Shown piece after piece: positions 9,258 through 17,181 of a DNA stretch of 64,000 nucleotides; positions within the stretch are counted from its first letter, which is position 1; each line of letters begins with the position of its first letter. A program made the translations under genes and the position numbers. The notes below the pieces were generated by a model. It saw only the letters and a list, made by a program, of their open reading frames with translations. It searched no databases and was not told the DNA's origin. Where the stretch lies: the NCBI GenBank assembly GCA_021737785.1, contig JAIPDI010000013.1, forward strand, positions 1 to 64,000, given 5' to 3'. The stretch is from Deltaproteobacteria bacterium (GTDB lineage Bacteria > Desulfobacterota > DSM-4660 > Desulfatiglandales > Desulfatiglandaceae).

Positions 9258-9470
9258 GCTTTCGGGACGTCCATAAGGAACTGAATAACTTTAAAGACAT
9301 GCAATGACCGGTAATATTTCGAGCATGCGAGGACAGGACGATTAGACGCACCCGGCGTATTGCACCACAATATGACCCGGGGGATAGAGCGTCAAAGGAT
9401 TTTCAGAGATATCCAGGAACGGGATGATTTGCTTGAACGGATATCCGTCCTTTTGCCGGAAACCCATACC
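9258..9470 (+). pseudogene. Second RAYT transposase remnant / direct repeat copy 2
   Basis: Second copy of the 6998-7211 repeat. From about 9340 it encodes RLDAPGVLHHNMTRGIER followed by IFRDIQERDDLLERI, the N-terminus of a RAYT transposase. A one-base deletion after the ATG at 9325 puts the start out of frame. Nothing of the catalytic domain or C-terminus follows, so only the 5' quarter of the gene survives. The remainder of the 9253-9575 gap holds no gene. Confidence 0.8.
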
Positions 9471-9575
9471 ACTTTCCGGAACGATTCTGGGGGAACTTGT
9501 TTTCATTGATCCCGCAACAAGTCAACAGTGAGATAACGTCTCCTTCGGCCCGCTTCGGGCCATAAAGGCAATCCT

Positions 9576-10073
9576 ATGGCATACGGTTCAATGCAAAAGC
9601 AACTTCTCGGTTTGGTGGGATGGCTCGCGGTTACCTTTGCGGCCGCTGCGATTGGTGGCTACGCATCCGCAAACGCAGGAGACTTCTATCAACAACTCAG
9701 CCGCCCCACATGGGCTCCTCCTTCATGGCTTTTCGCTCCAGTCTGGACCTTGCTCTATCTCCTCATGGGCGTCGCTGGATGGCTGGTCTGGCGAGAGCGT
9801 GGCTTTCGGCATGCACGAATCGCTCTTTCATTGTTTCTAATGCAGTTGGGTGTAAATTCACTCTGGACATGGCTGTTCTTTGTTTGGCGTCGGGGAGCCC
9901 TGGCGTTCGGTGAGATTCTCATCCTCTGGGCGCTCATTCTCTTCACGGCTGTCACCTTCTGGCGCGTGCGTCCCATTGCGGGAGCTCTACTGATTCCTTA
10001 TATAGCGTGGGTGAGTTTTGCATCTGGGCTTACCTATGCCATTTGGCAACGCAATCCCGCGTTGCTGGGCTAA
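9576..10073 (+). CDS. tspO: TspO/MBR family tryptophan-rich sensory protein
   Basis: A 165-residue integral membrane protein with five predicted transmembrane helices and high tryptophan content, matching the TspO/MBR (peripheral benzodiazepine receptor) family. Diagnostic features are the loop YQQLSRPTWAPPSW after helix 1, FAPVWTLLYLLMGVAGWLVW in helix 2, and the SLWTWLFF and IPYIAWVSFAS segments. Family members bind porphyrins and other tetrapyrroles and take part in stress signalling at the membrane. An alternative ATG lies at 9591. The gene stands alone between a transposase remnant and the MBL gene. Confidence 0.93.
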   Translation: MAYGSMQKQLLGLVGWLAVTFAAAAIGGYASANAGDFYQQLSRPTWAPPSWLFAPVWTLLYLLMGVAGWLVWRERGFRHARIALSLFLMQLGVNSLWTWLFFVWRRGALAFGEILILWALILFTAVTFWRVRPIAGALLIPYIAWVSFASGLTYAIWQRNPALLG

Positions 10074-10313
10074 CCCTTCACCGCACTTGACCACGATTCC
10101 GCCGCGGTTTGGATGGCAACCACACGTGGCGCGGCAAGTGAGTCCAATCGTTGGGCGGATCGATGGGCTGTATGAGAACGGGATGGATGGGAACTATGAC
10201 AACTGCGTTTTAGACTCCAATAAAGTAGAAGATTTGGTAAAAACTTCCGGCTTTGAACGACTGTTCGACAACACCTGATGGAAGCCCAAAGGAACAGCAC
10301 TGGAGTTTGGATC

Positions 10314-11567
10314 ATGAAAATATGCATCCGGCGTGGCGCTAAACAGATCGGCGGCACCTGCATTGAGATCGAGTCGCAGGGAAAACGGCTGGTTCTCGAT
10401 ATCGGTCAGCCGCTGGACAGCCCGGATGCCGAATCGGTTGAGATGCCCCGGGTGAAAGGGCTGAAGACCTCAGATGGCTCGCTCTTGGGCGTGGTGTTGT
10501 CACACCCGCATATCGACCACTATGGACTGGCGTTCCGGGTTCCGCCTTCCACACGCTTCCTCATGGGTACGGCGACTGAGCGGATTTTGGAGGCGTCCGC
10601 GATATTCACGCCATCCGGGGGGACGTTTGAGAACGTAACGCATTTTGAAAACGGTAAACCTCTCCCGCTTGGTCCCTTCAAGATCACGCCGTACCTGATG
10701 GACCATTCGGCCTACGACAGCTATGCCGTGCTTGTCGAAGGTGATGGTAAACGGATTTTCTACACGGGCGACCTGCGCGAACATGGCCGAAAGGGTTCCC
10801 TGTTCACTCGTCTGGTCGCCCGCCCCCCGCCGGGCGTAGATGTTCTCCTGATGGAAGGCACCACCGTTAGCCGGAAGAATAGCGAAAAGGGGTTCCCGAC
10901 CGAAAACAATCTGCAAAAAGATTTCGAGCACATTTTTCGCGCCACCACAGGAATGCCGCTGGTCTGGTGCTCAGGGCAAAACATCGACCGACTCGTGACT
11001 GTTTTCAAAGCGGCAAGACGATGCCGGCGTCAGTTCATCATCGACATGTACACTGCGGAGATCCTCCGGGCTACTGGAAACAGCAAACTACCGCAGGCGG
11101 ATTGGGATGGCATAAGCGTGTTACTGCCGAAATTCCAAAAGAAACGGATCGTGTGCACGGGCAAGGCCTCGGTAGCAATTAAATACCGGCCCTATCGTAT
11201 CTTCCCGGAAGATTTAGCGGCGGCGTCCAAGAACTCCGTGATGTTGTTTCGTCCGACCATGCAGGTTGATGTGGAAAGCGCCGGATGCCTTGACGGAGCG
11301 TGCCTGGTCTATTCGATGTGGGACGGCTATCTTGCGGAGGAGAAAACGAAACGGTTCTTGAAATGGCTCAAGGGGCGGGGGATCCCCATGCACAAATGCC
11401 ACACGTCGGGACATGCGTCGGTCACGGATCTGCAACGTTTGCGCACAGCATTCGCGGGCGCCGTTGTGTGTCCCGTCCACACAACAGACCCCATGGCGTT
11501 CCCGCAACTGTTCGAAAATGTCAAAGTGTTGACCGACGGAGAATACTACGATATCAACCGATCGTGA
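10314..11567 (+). CDS. MBL-fold metallo-hydrolase, RNase J-like
   Basis: A 417-residue metallo-beta-lactamase-fold protein. The metal-binding motif is LSHPHIDHYG (HxHxDH), with later ligands in MDHSAYDSYAV and TGDLREH, and a C-terminal CHTSGHAS and VCPVHTTD. The opening RGAKQIGGTCIEIE resembles RNase J and CPSF-type nucleases. I infer a nuclease or phosphodiesterase acting on nucleic acid or nucleotides. The ATG at 10314, with GGAG 8 bases upstream, is preferred over the frame start at 10278. Sixteen bases downstream begins a predicted PD-(D/E)XK protein, so the two form an operon in what looks like a defence-rich island. Confidence 0.75.
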   Translation: MKICIRRGAKQIGGTCIEIESQGKRLVLDIGQPLDSPDAESVEMPRVKGLKTSDGSLLGVVLSHPHIDHYGLAFRVPPSTRFLMGTATERILEASAIFTPSGGTFENVTHFENGKPLPLGPFKITPYLMDHSAYDSYAVLVEGDGKRIFYTGDLREHGRKGSLFTRLVARPPPGVDVLLMEGTTVSRKNSEKGFPTENNLQKDFEHIFRATTGMPLVWCSGQNIDRLVTVFKAARRCRRQFIIDMYTAEILRATGNSKLPQADWDGISVLLPKFQKKRIVCTGKASVAIKYRPYRIFPEDLAAASKNSVMLFRPTMQVDVESAGCLDGACLVYSMWDGYLAEEKTKRFLKWLKGRGIPMHKCHTSGHASVTDLQRLRTAFAGAVVCPVHTTDPMAFPQLFENVKVLTDGEYYDINRS

Positions 11568-11583
11568 AGGGAGAAGAAACGGT

Positions 11584-12393
11584 ATGAACAGACAGCAAAA
11601 CGTTCTCGACAAAAGCATGAGCCTCCACGACATCAAAGACATGATCCAATTGACCTTCGCAGATCAGCACGCAGATTTCATCGCCGATAATCTTGAGATG
11701 CTGATCGACAATACATATTGTGTCGCGCCGGTGCGCAAAAATGAATATACCCTAGTCCGCAGGGACCGTCACGATCTGACCCCCAGCGTCCCGCCCGCTG
11801 AGAAACACTGGGAGGAGACGATTTTCAGAAAGTGGGAAAAAGTCGAAGATGGCCTTGATCCCGCGATCCCTTTTAGAAAGGTCGTGAGCTACCAGGTGAT
11901 GTTGCGTGATACGAATGAGAATAGTGGCTGGGGTGAACTCGATCTTTTGGGTGCCACGGCAGAGAAAATCCCGGTTGCAATCGAGCTGAAGATCAAACCA
12001 AGCGAATACCTTCTGCGGGCGATCGTAGAAGTCCTGGCATACGGAGTCGCAATCCGAAAGGCATGGAGTGGGGTCGATGGATGTCCACTGTGTTCGCAGT
12101 GGGCCAGCGTCGTTGGCAAGATCGATAACCTTGTTGATCTGCCGCTTGCCGTCGTAGCCCCCGCTTCATATTGGCAGGTTGTTCTCAGCGATAGCCCCAA
12201 GCGGACAGGGTTTCAAACACCACAACCTGTCCGCCGGAGCATCAAGAAACTCCTGGAGAAGATGTACTCCGTTAACTACCCGTTGACCTTCGTCGAAGTC
12301 AACGCAGAACAACAGCTGGCCGAAAGTGGGCTGCCAGTCATTATCAATGCTGCCATAAAAGATATGCCGATTCCAACCGGTTCGAGTAAATAG
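11584..12393 (+). CDS. Predicted PD-(D/E)XK nuclease-like protein
   Basis: A 269-residue protein of no recognised named family. Residues 115-160 contain what looks like a PD-(D/E)XK nuclease core: GWGELDLLG (E118 and D120), then VAIELKIK (E134 and K136) and a helix with E149 in AIVEVLAYG. This is the D-x(n)-E-x-K spacing of restriction-type and Card1/CRISPR-associated nucleases. No DNA-binding domain or signal peptide is visible. It sits 16 bases after an RNase J-like MBL protein. The fold call rests on one motif read by eye. Confidence 0.5.
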   Translation: MNRQQNVLDKSMSLHDIKDMIQLTFADQHADFIADNLEMLIDNTYCVAPVRKNEYTLVRRDRHDLTPSVPPAEKHWEETIFRKWEKVEDGLDPAIPFRKVVSYQVMLRDTNENSGWGELDLLGATAEKIPVAIELKIKPSEYLLRAIVEVLAYGVAIRKAWSGVDGCPLCSQWASVVGKIDNLVDLPLAVVAPASYWQVVLSDSPKRTGFQTPQPVRRSIKKLLEKMYSVNYPLTFVEVNAEQQLAESGLPVIINAAIKDMPIPTGSSK

Positions 12394-12544
12394 ATGGTCA
12401 GTCGTTGGCTGTTGACTGAGAGCAAAAGAGACACTCCATAAAATCATAAAAATATTGCAACAACCGCATCAACACGGACTGGTAATTCCGCTACGCTCCA
12501 TTGCCATCCGGTTATGCGGAGCCTAAATGTTCGAAGGAGTTACC

Positions 12545-13717
12545 ATGGGATACGATAGTAGAATCAATTGCTTACAAAAAGAACTACAGAATGAGGAACT
12601 GTCCGGAGCTCTCCTGTTCTATTCTCGCGACATACTTTATTATACTGGCACGGCACAGCCAGCATATCTTGTGGTTTTGCCGGAAGACTTCTTCCTTTTT
12701 GTTAGAAGCGGTTTTGAATTCGCGCTAAACGATGCATTTATTCCAAGGGACAAAATAAGTGAAGAACGAAAACTAGGAAATGTTTACAAAAGTGTATTTC
12801 AAAATTCAGGGACGAAACAGAGGATAGGAACCGAATTAGATATCCTGACAGTCGATCAATTTTCCAAATACAAGCAGGCTTTCCCCGGCTATGAATTTGT
12901 CAATATATCACCTGTAGTATTTGAACAAAGAAAAAGGAAGGAAGCTTCAGAAATATCGATAATCAAAAAGGCTTGCCAGGCGATTCATATGGGGCACCTT
13001 GCCGTTTTGGAAAGCTTGAAGGAAGGAATCACAGAGCTCGAGCTCGCTGCTGCTGTTGAAAACGCTCACCGACTGGCCGGACATGAAGGAATATTTTTCA
13101 TTAGACAACCTGATTTTTTTATGAGCAGAGGTCCTATTTCCTCCGGCCCCAATCTTTTCAAGATTAGCGGAGTCGTTTATACGATAACCGGGGTGGGTTT
13201 GAGTCCATCAGTCCCGGCCGGACCTTCTAAGCGACCAATTTCAACGGGAGATATAGTCATCGTTGACATCCCGACATTGGTAGACGGATACCATGCAGAC
13301 CAAACGAGAAGCTATGTTTTAGGGAAGGCCGATGACAAAATTAGAACCTTGTATAGCCATTTAAAAGAGATCGCTGATTACCTCATTCAAACTATTAAGC
13401 CAGGATTGAAATGTCGTGAAATCTATCAAATGGCGATAGAAAAATCTAAAGAGCTCAAGGTTACCGATGCTTTCCTAAATTTTGGGAAAGGGCAAAAGAG
13501 CCGTATGATCGGGCATGGCGTTGGATTAGAATTGAATGAGCCGCCCATTCTATCTATGTACGATGATTCTGAGGTTTCTGATGGTTATGTAGTTGCGTTG
13601 GATATGCACATGATGGATAAGAATGTTGGTGTGGTTAAATTGGAAGACTTGATCCTGGTCACTGATAAAGGAAATGACATCTTGACAATAAGTCCAAGGA
13701 ACCTTTTCGAGCTATAG
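12545..13717 (+). CDS. M24 family metallopeptidase (Xaa-Pro aminopeptidase/creatinase-like)
   Basis: A 390-residue pita-bread-fold protein. The metal ligands appear in IVIVDIPT, HADQTRS, IGHGVGLELNE, VVALDMHMM and KLEDLIL. The fourth ligand, normally glutamate in an EP motif, is here aspartate in ALDM, so the site may be altered. The N-terminal creatinase-like domain occupies about residues 1-135. AAGGAG precedes the ATG at 12545 by 4 bases. The gene is distinctly AT-rich compared with its neighbours, a sign of recent transfer. A more typical M24 protein is encoded at 59925-61115. Substrate (proline peptide, creatine-like or other) cannot be told. Confidence 0.8.
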   Translation: MGYDSRINCLQKELQNEELSGALLFYSRDILYYTGTAQPAYLVVLPEDFFLFVRSGFEFALNDAFIPRDKISEERKLGNVYKSVFQNSGTKQRIGTELDILTVDQFSKYKQAFPGYEFVNISPVVFEQRKRKEASEISIIKKACQAIHMGHLAVLESLKEGITELELAAAVENAHRLAGHEGIFFIRQPDFFMSRGPISSGPNLFKISGVVYTITGVGLSPSVPAGPSKRPISTGDIVIVDIPTLVDGYHADQTRSYVLGKADDKIRTLYSHLKEIADYLIQTIKPGLKCREIYQMAIEKSKELKVTDAFLNFGKGQKSRMIGHGVGLELNEPPILSMYDDSEVSDGYVVALDMHMMDKNVGVVKLEDLILVTDKGNDILTISPRNLFEL

Positions 13718-13756
13718 ACAAAATACGCATTGAAGATAGCCTAACCAAAATGCATG

Positions 13757-13793
13757 CACCTGATCGGCGAGAAAAGGCGCTCGCCTCCAGGTG
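13757..13793. terminator. Strong two-part hairpin between convergent genes
   Basis: An outer stem CACCTG/CAGGTG encloses an inner stem GGCGAG/CTCGCC with an 8-base loop. It lies between the M24 gene (plus) and yoeB (minus), the expected place for a bidirectional terminator, although no T-run follows on either strand. Confidence 0.5.
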
Positions 13794-13813
13794 ATGCCCG
13801 CGTTGGTTTGACA

Positions 13814-14068
13814 TTAATAATGATAATGAAGTTGGGCAATTAGGATGGCATCTGAAGAGGCTTTATAGACTACTCTATGCTCATCATTGATTCTTCGGGA
13901 CCCGTAACCTGATAAGGCGTGTTTGAGTGCTTCCGGCTTTCCAATGCCTTCAACTGGATTGCGTTTAATGTCTTTAATGAGGCGATTGATTCTTTGGAGA
14001 ATTTTCCCATCAGTATTCTGCCAATATAGATAATCCTCCCATGCATTGTCAGAAAATATGAGCTTCAT
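13814..14068 (-). CDS. yoeB: YoeB-family toxin (Txe/YoeB mRNA interferase)
   Basis: An 84-residue RelE-fold toxin. It starts MKLIFSDNAWEDYLYWQ, has GIGKPEALKH and the active-site pattern SGYGSRRINDEHRVVY, and ends in HYHY. These carry the glutamate, arginine, histidine and tyrosine expected of YoeB, which cleaves mRNA at the ribosome. Its ATG overlaps the stop of yefM by 4 bases, so the two are translationally coupled. The sequence is intact and the length normal. Confidence 0.93.
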   Translation of the reverse strand: MKLIFSDNAWEDYLYWQNTDGKILQRINRLIKDIKRNPVEGIGKPEALKHALSGYGSRRINDEHRVVYKASSDAILIAQLHYHY

Positions 14069-14316
14069 TCCATAAGCTTTCTTTCTGTTCCTTTTCCATT
14101 TTCAAGTTGGGCAATGGACTCAATAAGTTTTTTTGCATTTTTTGGAGAACGTAAAAGATAAGCTGTTTCCTCAAGGGCTTCATAGTCCTCAAGTGACATG
14201 ATGACCACGGAATCGGTCGTTTTTCGCGTGACAATAACCGGTGCATGATCATTGCATACATTTTCAATGGTCTTAGCAAGATTTTGCCGAGCCGCCGTGT
14301 ATGTAATAGCTTTCAT
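14065..14316 (-). CDS. yefM: YefM-family antitoxin
   Basis: An 83-residue Phd/YefM antitoxin. MKAITYTAARQNLAKTIE is the DNA-binding N-terminus and VIVTRKTTDSVVIMSLEDYE the dimer core. The tail, rich in Lys and Glu, binds YoeB. The frame extends to 14358, but the ATG at 14316 has AGGAGGT 6 bases upstream and gives the canonical start. It represses its own promoter in the family, and the operator at 14328-14351 fits that. Confidence 0.93.
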   Translation of the reverse strand: MKAITYTAARQNLAKTIENVCNDHAPVIVTRKTTDSVVIMSLEDYEALEETAYLLRSPKNAKKLIESIAQLENGKGTERKLME

Positions 14317-14327
14317 GGTAAACCTCC

Positions 14328-14351
14328 TGTACATGTACTGGTTATTGTACA
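14328..14351. promoter_or_regulatory. YefM-YoeB operator with two TGTACA cores
   Basis: Two TGTACA hexamers (14328-14333 and 14346-14351) stand 18 bases apart just upstream of yefM, the first within the palindrome GTACATGTAC. Known YefM-YoeB operators carry palindromes built around TGTACA, so this is a likely autorepression site overlapping the leader. Confidence 0.75.
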
Positions 14352-14451
14352 TATCCATATGATGATGTCAAGGAGAAATTAACCCCCGATGGCATTCATT
14401 CCCATGGAAAAATAGCACACCCGTGTAGAGCGGCGTACCGCAGCAGCTTCT

Positions 14452-16668
14452 TCACCGCCTGCCGCCGCCATGGAATCCGCCCCCTCCAAATCGACCCCCC
14501 AGGCCGCCCTGACGACCCAAGGATGTCTCACGGCCCTCGGCCATGCTGCGTGCGTTCCGGTGTTGTCCGAGATCGCGGGCAACGTCGTTGTTGCCAAGGT
14601 CGCCCCTGCTCCAGCCCCGGCTCCCGCTCCTGTCCCAGCCGCCATCTCCTCCCCGGCGGTAGGCATTTCCATCCTTTCCTGCAAAGACATCGTCGGGCCG
14701 TTTCTCCCCTTGACCCTTCGGAAGCGCCTCATCCCTGCTTGAAAGGCCTTGCGCCCTCCCCCCTGCGCGGGAGTCCCGATCCGCGGCGAACTTGCCCGCG
14801 CCCTGGTCTCCGGGCCGTCGTTGGGCCACACCCTCCCTTGCCTGTTGCCGCTCCTGGGGCGACATGGCATTCCATCGGTCGTGGGCATTGGAAGCAACCT
14901 GGTTGCGGTTCCAGTGGTTATAGGCATTGTTGTGATTGATGTTGATGGTCCTGTTGATATTGATATCACCCCCTCCCCAGCTGCAATGACCCCAGGCCCC
15001 TCCCCAGATGGCGCCCGCGGCAAAGCCGAAGGCGAATCCTGTGGCAGCCCCCCAGGCAAAGCCGGCCCCGAATCCATAGGTCACCGGATAGGGGTACCAG
15101 ACGGCCCCGACATATGGGGGATAGACATACCCCGTGCCATAGACCACCACGCCGGCCGGGGCGACCACCGTTCCATAGTAGCCGGGGGTGTAGCCCACCA
15201 CAACGGTTTCAGCGGTAGCGCCATAGACATACACATAGGTCACATAGTGGAGCGGGGACTCGATGGGAATGGTGTAGATCACTGCAGGGACCGCACCTGC
15301 CACGGCCCAGGGTCCGGTCGGGGGCTGTGAGACGAACCACACGCCGTCCTTCAGGGAATACCAGGCGGTATTGTCCACCCGGATGACGGGAAACGGGGCA
15401 TTCACCACGTATTTCAGCGGCGTTCCCTCAATGCCCTTGAGCTGGGGTTGGCCGTCATAGTTAACCGTCAGAGCCGTTGTCCTACGATCCACCTGGGCGG
15501 TCTGGGGGATGCTGTTGTCAATGATCGCCTCCTTGGCCTGAGGCGTTCCTGCCACCGAGGCAAGGACCGCTCCCTTTGGGTGGTTCTCGGGAATTTTGGC
15601 AAAATCCGGAGGCAACTGGTCGTGGGGAATGTATTCCCAGGGTCCCTTCTCCAGGTTCTTGGTGTGGAACCATCGGCCGGAAAGGAGGGCATAGTACACC
15701 CCCTGTGTCGGGTCCAGAACCACGTTTGCGTCGGTATTTGAGATGTCCAGGAGTCCTGTCCCGTCGATCGGGGCAAGGGACGGCTCTCCTTGGGTCTGGA
15801 TCAATTCAGCCGGCATGGTGCTCACGTACAGCTCCGGGAACCGCCCCTTGGCCGCAGCAGCCTTGAGTGCCTGCCCAGGGTCATCGAGCATGTTGACCTG
15901 CTGGTTTTGAACCAGGGATTGCCGCACCGGTTCCAGCGAGGCCGGCGGTGCAACCGAGAGCGTCCAGGAGCCCTCTATGGCGCCGGCTTCCATCCAGTGT
16001 CCAAGTATCCGGAGATAATACTTCCCTCCGGCCGTGTCAAACAGGATGAGCGCCCAAGTATTGATTACCCTTAGAAGATCGCTTCCTTCGACCTTGCGCA
16101 GGACCGGCGTACCGTCCACCCGCACGAGCATGGCCGGTCTGGTGCTGAAGAAGACGCGGGGAGGATCGTTTTTGACCTCCTGAGGGGTCTGGGGCTTGCT
16201 CTGGGCCTCGGTGACCGCCAGGTTCGTCTGAAATCTGTCCAGAGAAACGGTCATCCCTTCTGAAGGGAGCCTGCCCTTCAGAATCCGGGTGTAAAGATCC
16301 GCCTTTCCGGGTGCACCGGGGAAGCTGACCTTGGCGATCTGAATCTCCTTGAGTGCAACAATCCGGTTTTCCCGGTCCACAGCCGTTTTCGCCGTGAGCC
16401 AGATGACCCCGAAATCCTCCTGGGGCGAGGCCTGATGCGCCACCGCCACCGCGGCCCGGGCCTCCATCCGAACGCCATCCCACTTCTCTATCTGGGGAGA
16501 GTACATGATGAGGGTCTCTTTGCCGCTGGCGATCTGGCGGGGCCACGAGAGACCGCCCGCGCCTGAAGGGGTGTCGGCAAAGGCGGCCGGGGTCGCCAGG
16601 ATAAACATAAACAAGGGTGCAAGGGCGGCGGCAATGATTCGCTTCCAGCTTGTGTTGATCAGAGTCAT
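14452..16668 (-). CDS. Large secreted protein with Gly/Arg-rich tail (carbohydrate-binding V/XII type)
   Basis: About 738 residues. An N-terminal signal peptide (IIAAALAPLFMFILATPAAFA) is followed by several repeated modules of strands that include WPRQI, TRPAMLVRVDG, TMPAELIQTQG and the phrase YYLRILGHWMEAG or YYALLSGRWF. About residues 480-590 are rich in Tyr, Gly and Val, and the last 140 residues are low-complexity Gly, Arg and Asp. It resembles large exported proteins annotated as carbohydrate-binding family V/XII, but that label has little functional content. The second of two ATGs (16668) is chosen because AAGGAG sits 8 bases before it, whereas the first (16674) abuts the site. The dense antisense frames here are shadows of its biased codons. 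Confidence 0.75.
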   Translation of the reverse strand: MTLINTSWKRIIAAALAPLFMFILATPAAFADTPSGAGGLSWPRQIASGKETLIMYSPQIEKWDGVRMEARAAVAVAHQASPQEDFGVIWLTAKTAVDRENRIVALKEIQIAKVSFPGAPGKADLYTRILKGRLPSEGMTVSLDRFQTNLAVTEAQSKPQTPQEVKNDPPRVFFSTRPAMLVRVDGTPVLRKVEGSDLLRVINTWALILFDTAGGKYYLRILGHWMEAGAIEGSWTLSVAPPASLEPVRQSLVQNQQVNMLDDPGQALKAAAAKGRFPELYVSTMPAELIQTQGEPSLAPIDGTGLLDISNTDANVVLDPTQGVYYALLSGRWFHTKNLEKGPWEYIPHDQLPPDFAKIPENHPKGAVLASVAGTPQAKEAIIDNSIPQTAQVDRRTTALTVNYDGQPQLKGIEGTPLKYVVNAPFPVIRVDNTAWYSLKDGVWFVSQPPTGPWAVAGAVPAVIYTIPIESPLHYVTYVYVYGATAETVVVGYTPGYYGTVVAPAGVVVYGTGYVYPPYVGAVWYPYPVTYGFGAGFAWGAATGFAFGFAAGAIWGGAWGHCSWGGGDININRTININHNNAYNHWNRNQVASNAHDRWNAMSPQERQQAREGVAQRRPGDQGAGKFAADRDSRAGGRAQGLSSRDEALPKGQGEKRPDDVFAGKDGNAYRRGGDGGWDRSGSRGWSRGDLGNNDVARDLGQHRNARSMAEGRETSLGRQGGLGGRFGGGGFHGGGRR

Positions 16669-16754
16669 CGACATTCTCCTTTTTCGTTAGGGTAAGGCAG
16701 GCGGATCAAAAGGTCCCTTCATCCCGCTTCTACCAAAACAGAGGACAGGTGCGG

Positions 16755-16958
16755 TTATGTTCTCAAGAAGCCTCCGGATGAAGGAAGGGTAGCGTCGGCA
16801 ATAGCAGAAACGCTTCTTTTCTGCAGTGGCGTATAGGGGAAACCCCCTTGGGTGTCAAGGAAAATGGGAGTGCCCCGGGTTGCGCCGCACCCCGTACCCC
16901 CCATAAGAACAAGAAAAATCAGGCCCCAAAGGGCTGCGTTGGCATATCTGCGTGTCAT
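16755..16958 (-). CDS. Small putative lipoprotein
   Basis: A 67-residue product with a hydrophobic N-terminus (LWGLIFLVLMGGTGC) and a cysteine at about residue 24 that could be lipid-modified, although the lipobox GTGC is imperfect. The mature part has no recognised domain. GAGGAG precedes the ATG by a normal distance. It lies upstream of the large secreted protein in the same direction, with about 86 bases between them, and could be co-transcribed with it. Confidence 0.55.
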   Translation of the reverse strand: MTRRYANAALWGLIFLVLMGGTGCGATRGTPIFLDTQGGFPYTPLQKRSVSAIADATLPSSGGFLRT

Positions 16959-17181
16959 GCCAATCTCCTCACCCTATAAAACGGCCAAATTCCACCCCCT
17001 GTCGGCGATATCGCTTCCATACTTTTCCGAGGCAGATGGGTGGAACAGCAGGGGCAATCTCATGCCTGCTGCCCGGATGGATATGGAGATCATGGAACGG
17101 TTCCGTGTTAAGGTGAGAAAATCGGCATTCCCCTTCCCGACCGATTATACCCTGATCGGGCCTAATCCCGCAATGACACCT

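Noticed and set aside
10141-10277. Short plus-strand frame ending in GFERLFDNT between tspO and the MBL gene
   Set aside because: The last 35 codons look somewhat protein-like, but the frame start lies inside tspO and no ribosome-binding site precedes an internal ATG.
14379-15077. Long minus-strand frame (232 codons) inside the secreted-protein gene
   Set aside because: It is another frame of a Gly/Arg-rich region; the longer frame has a signal peptide and ribosome-binding site. Long plus-strand frames here are also shadows.
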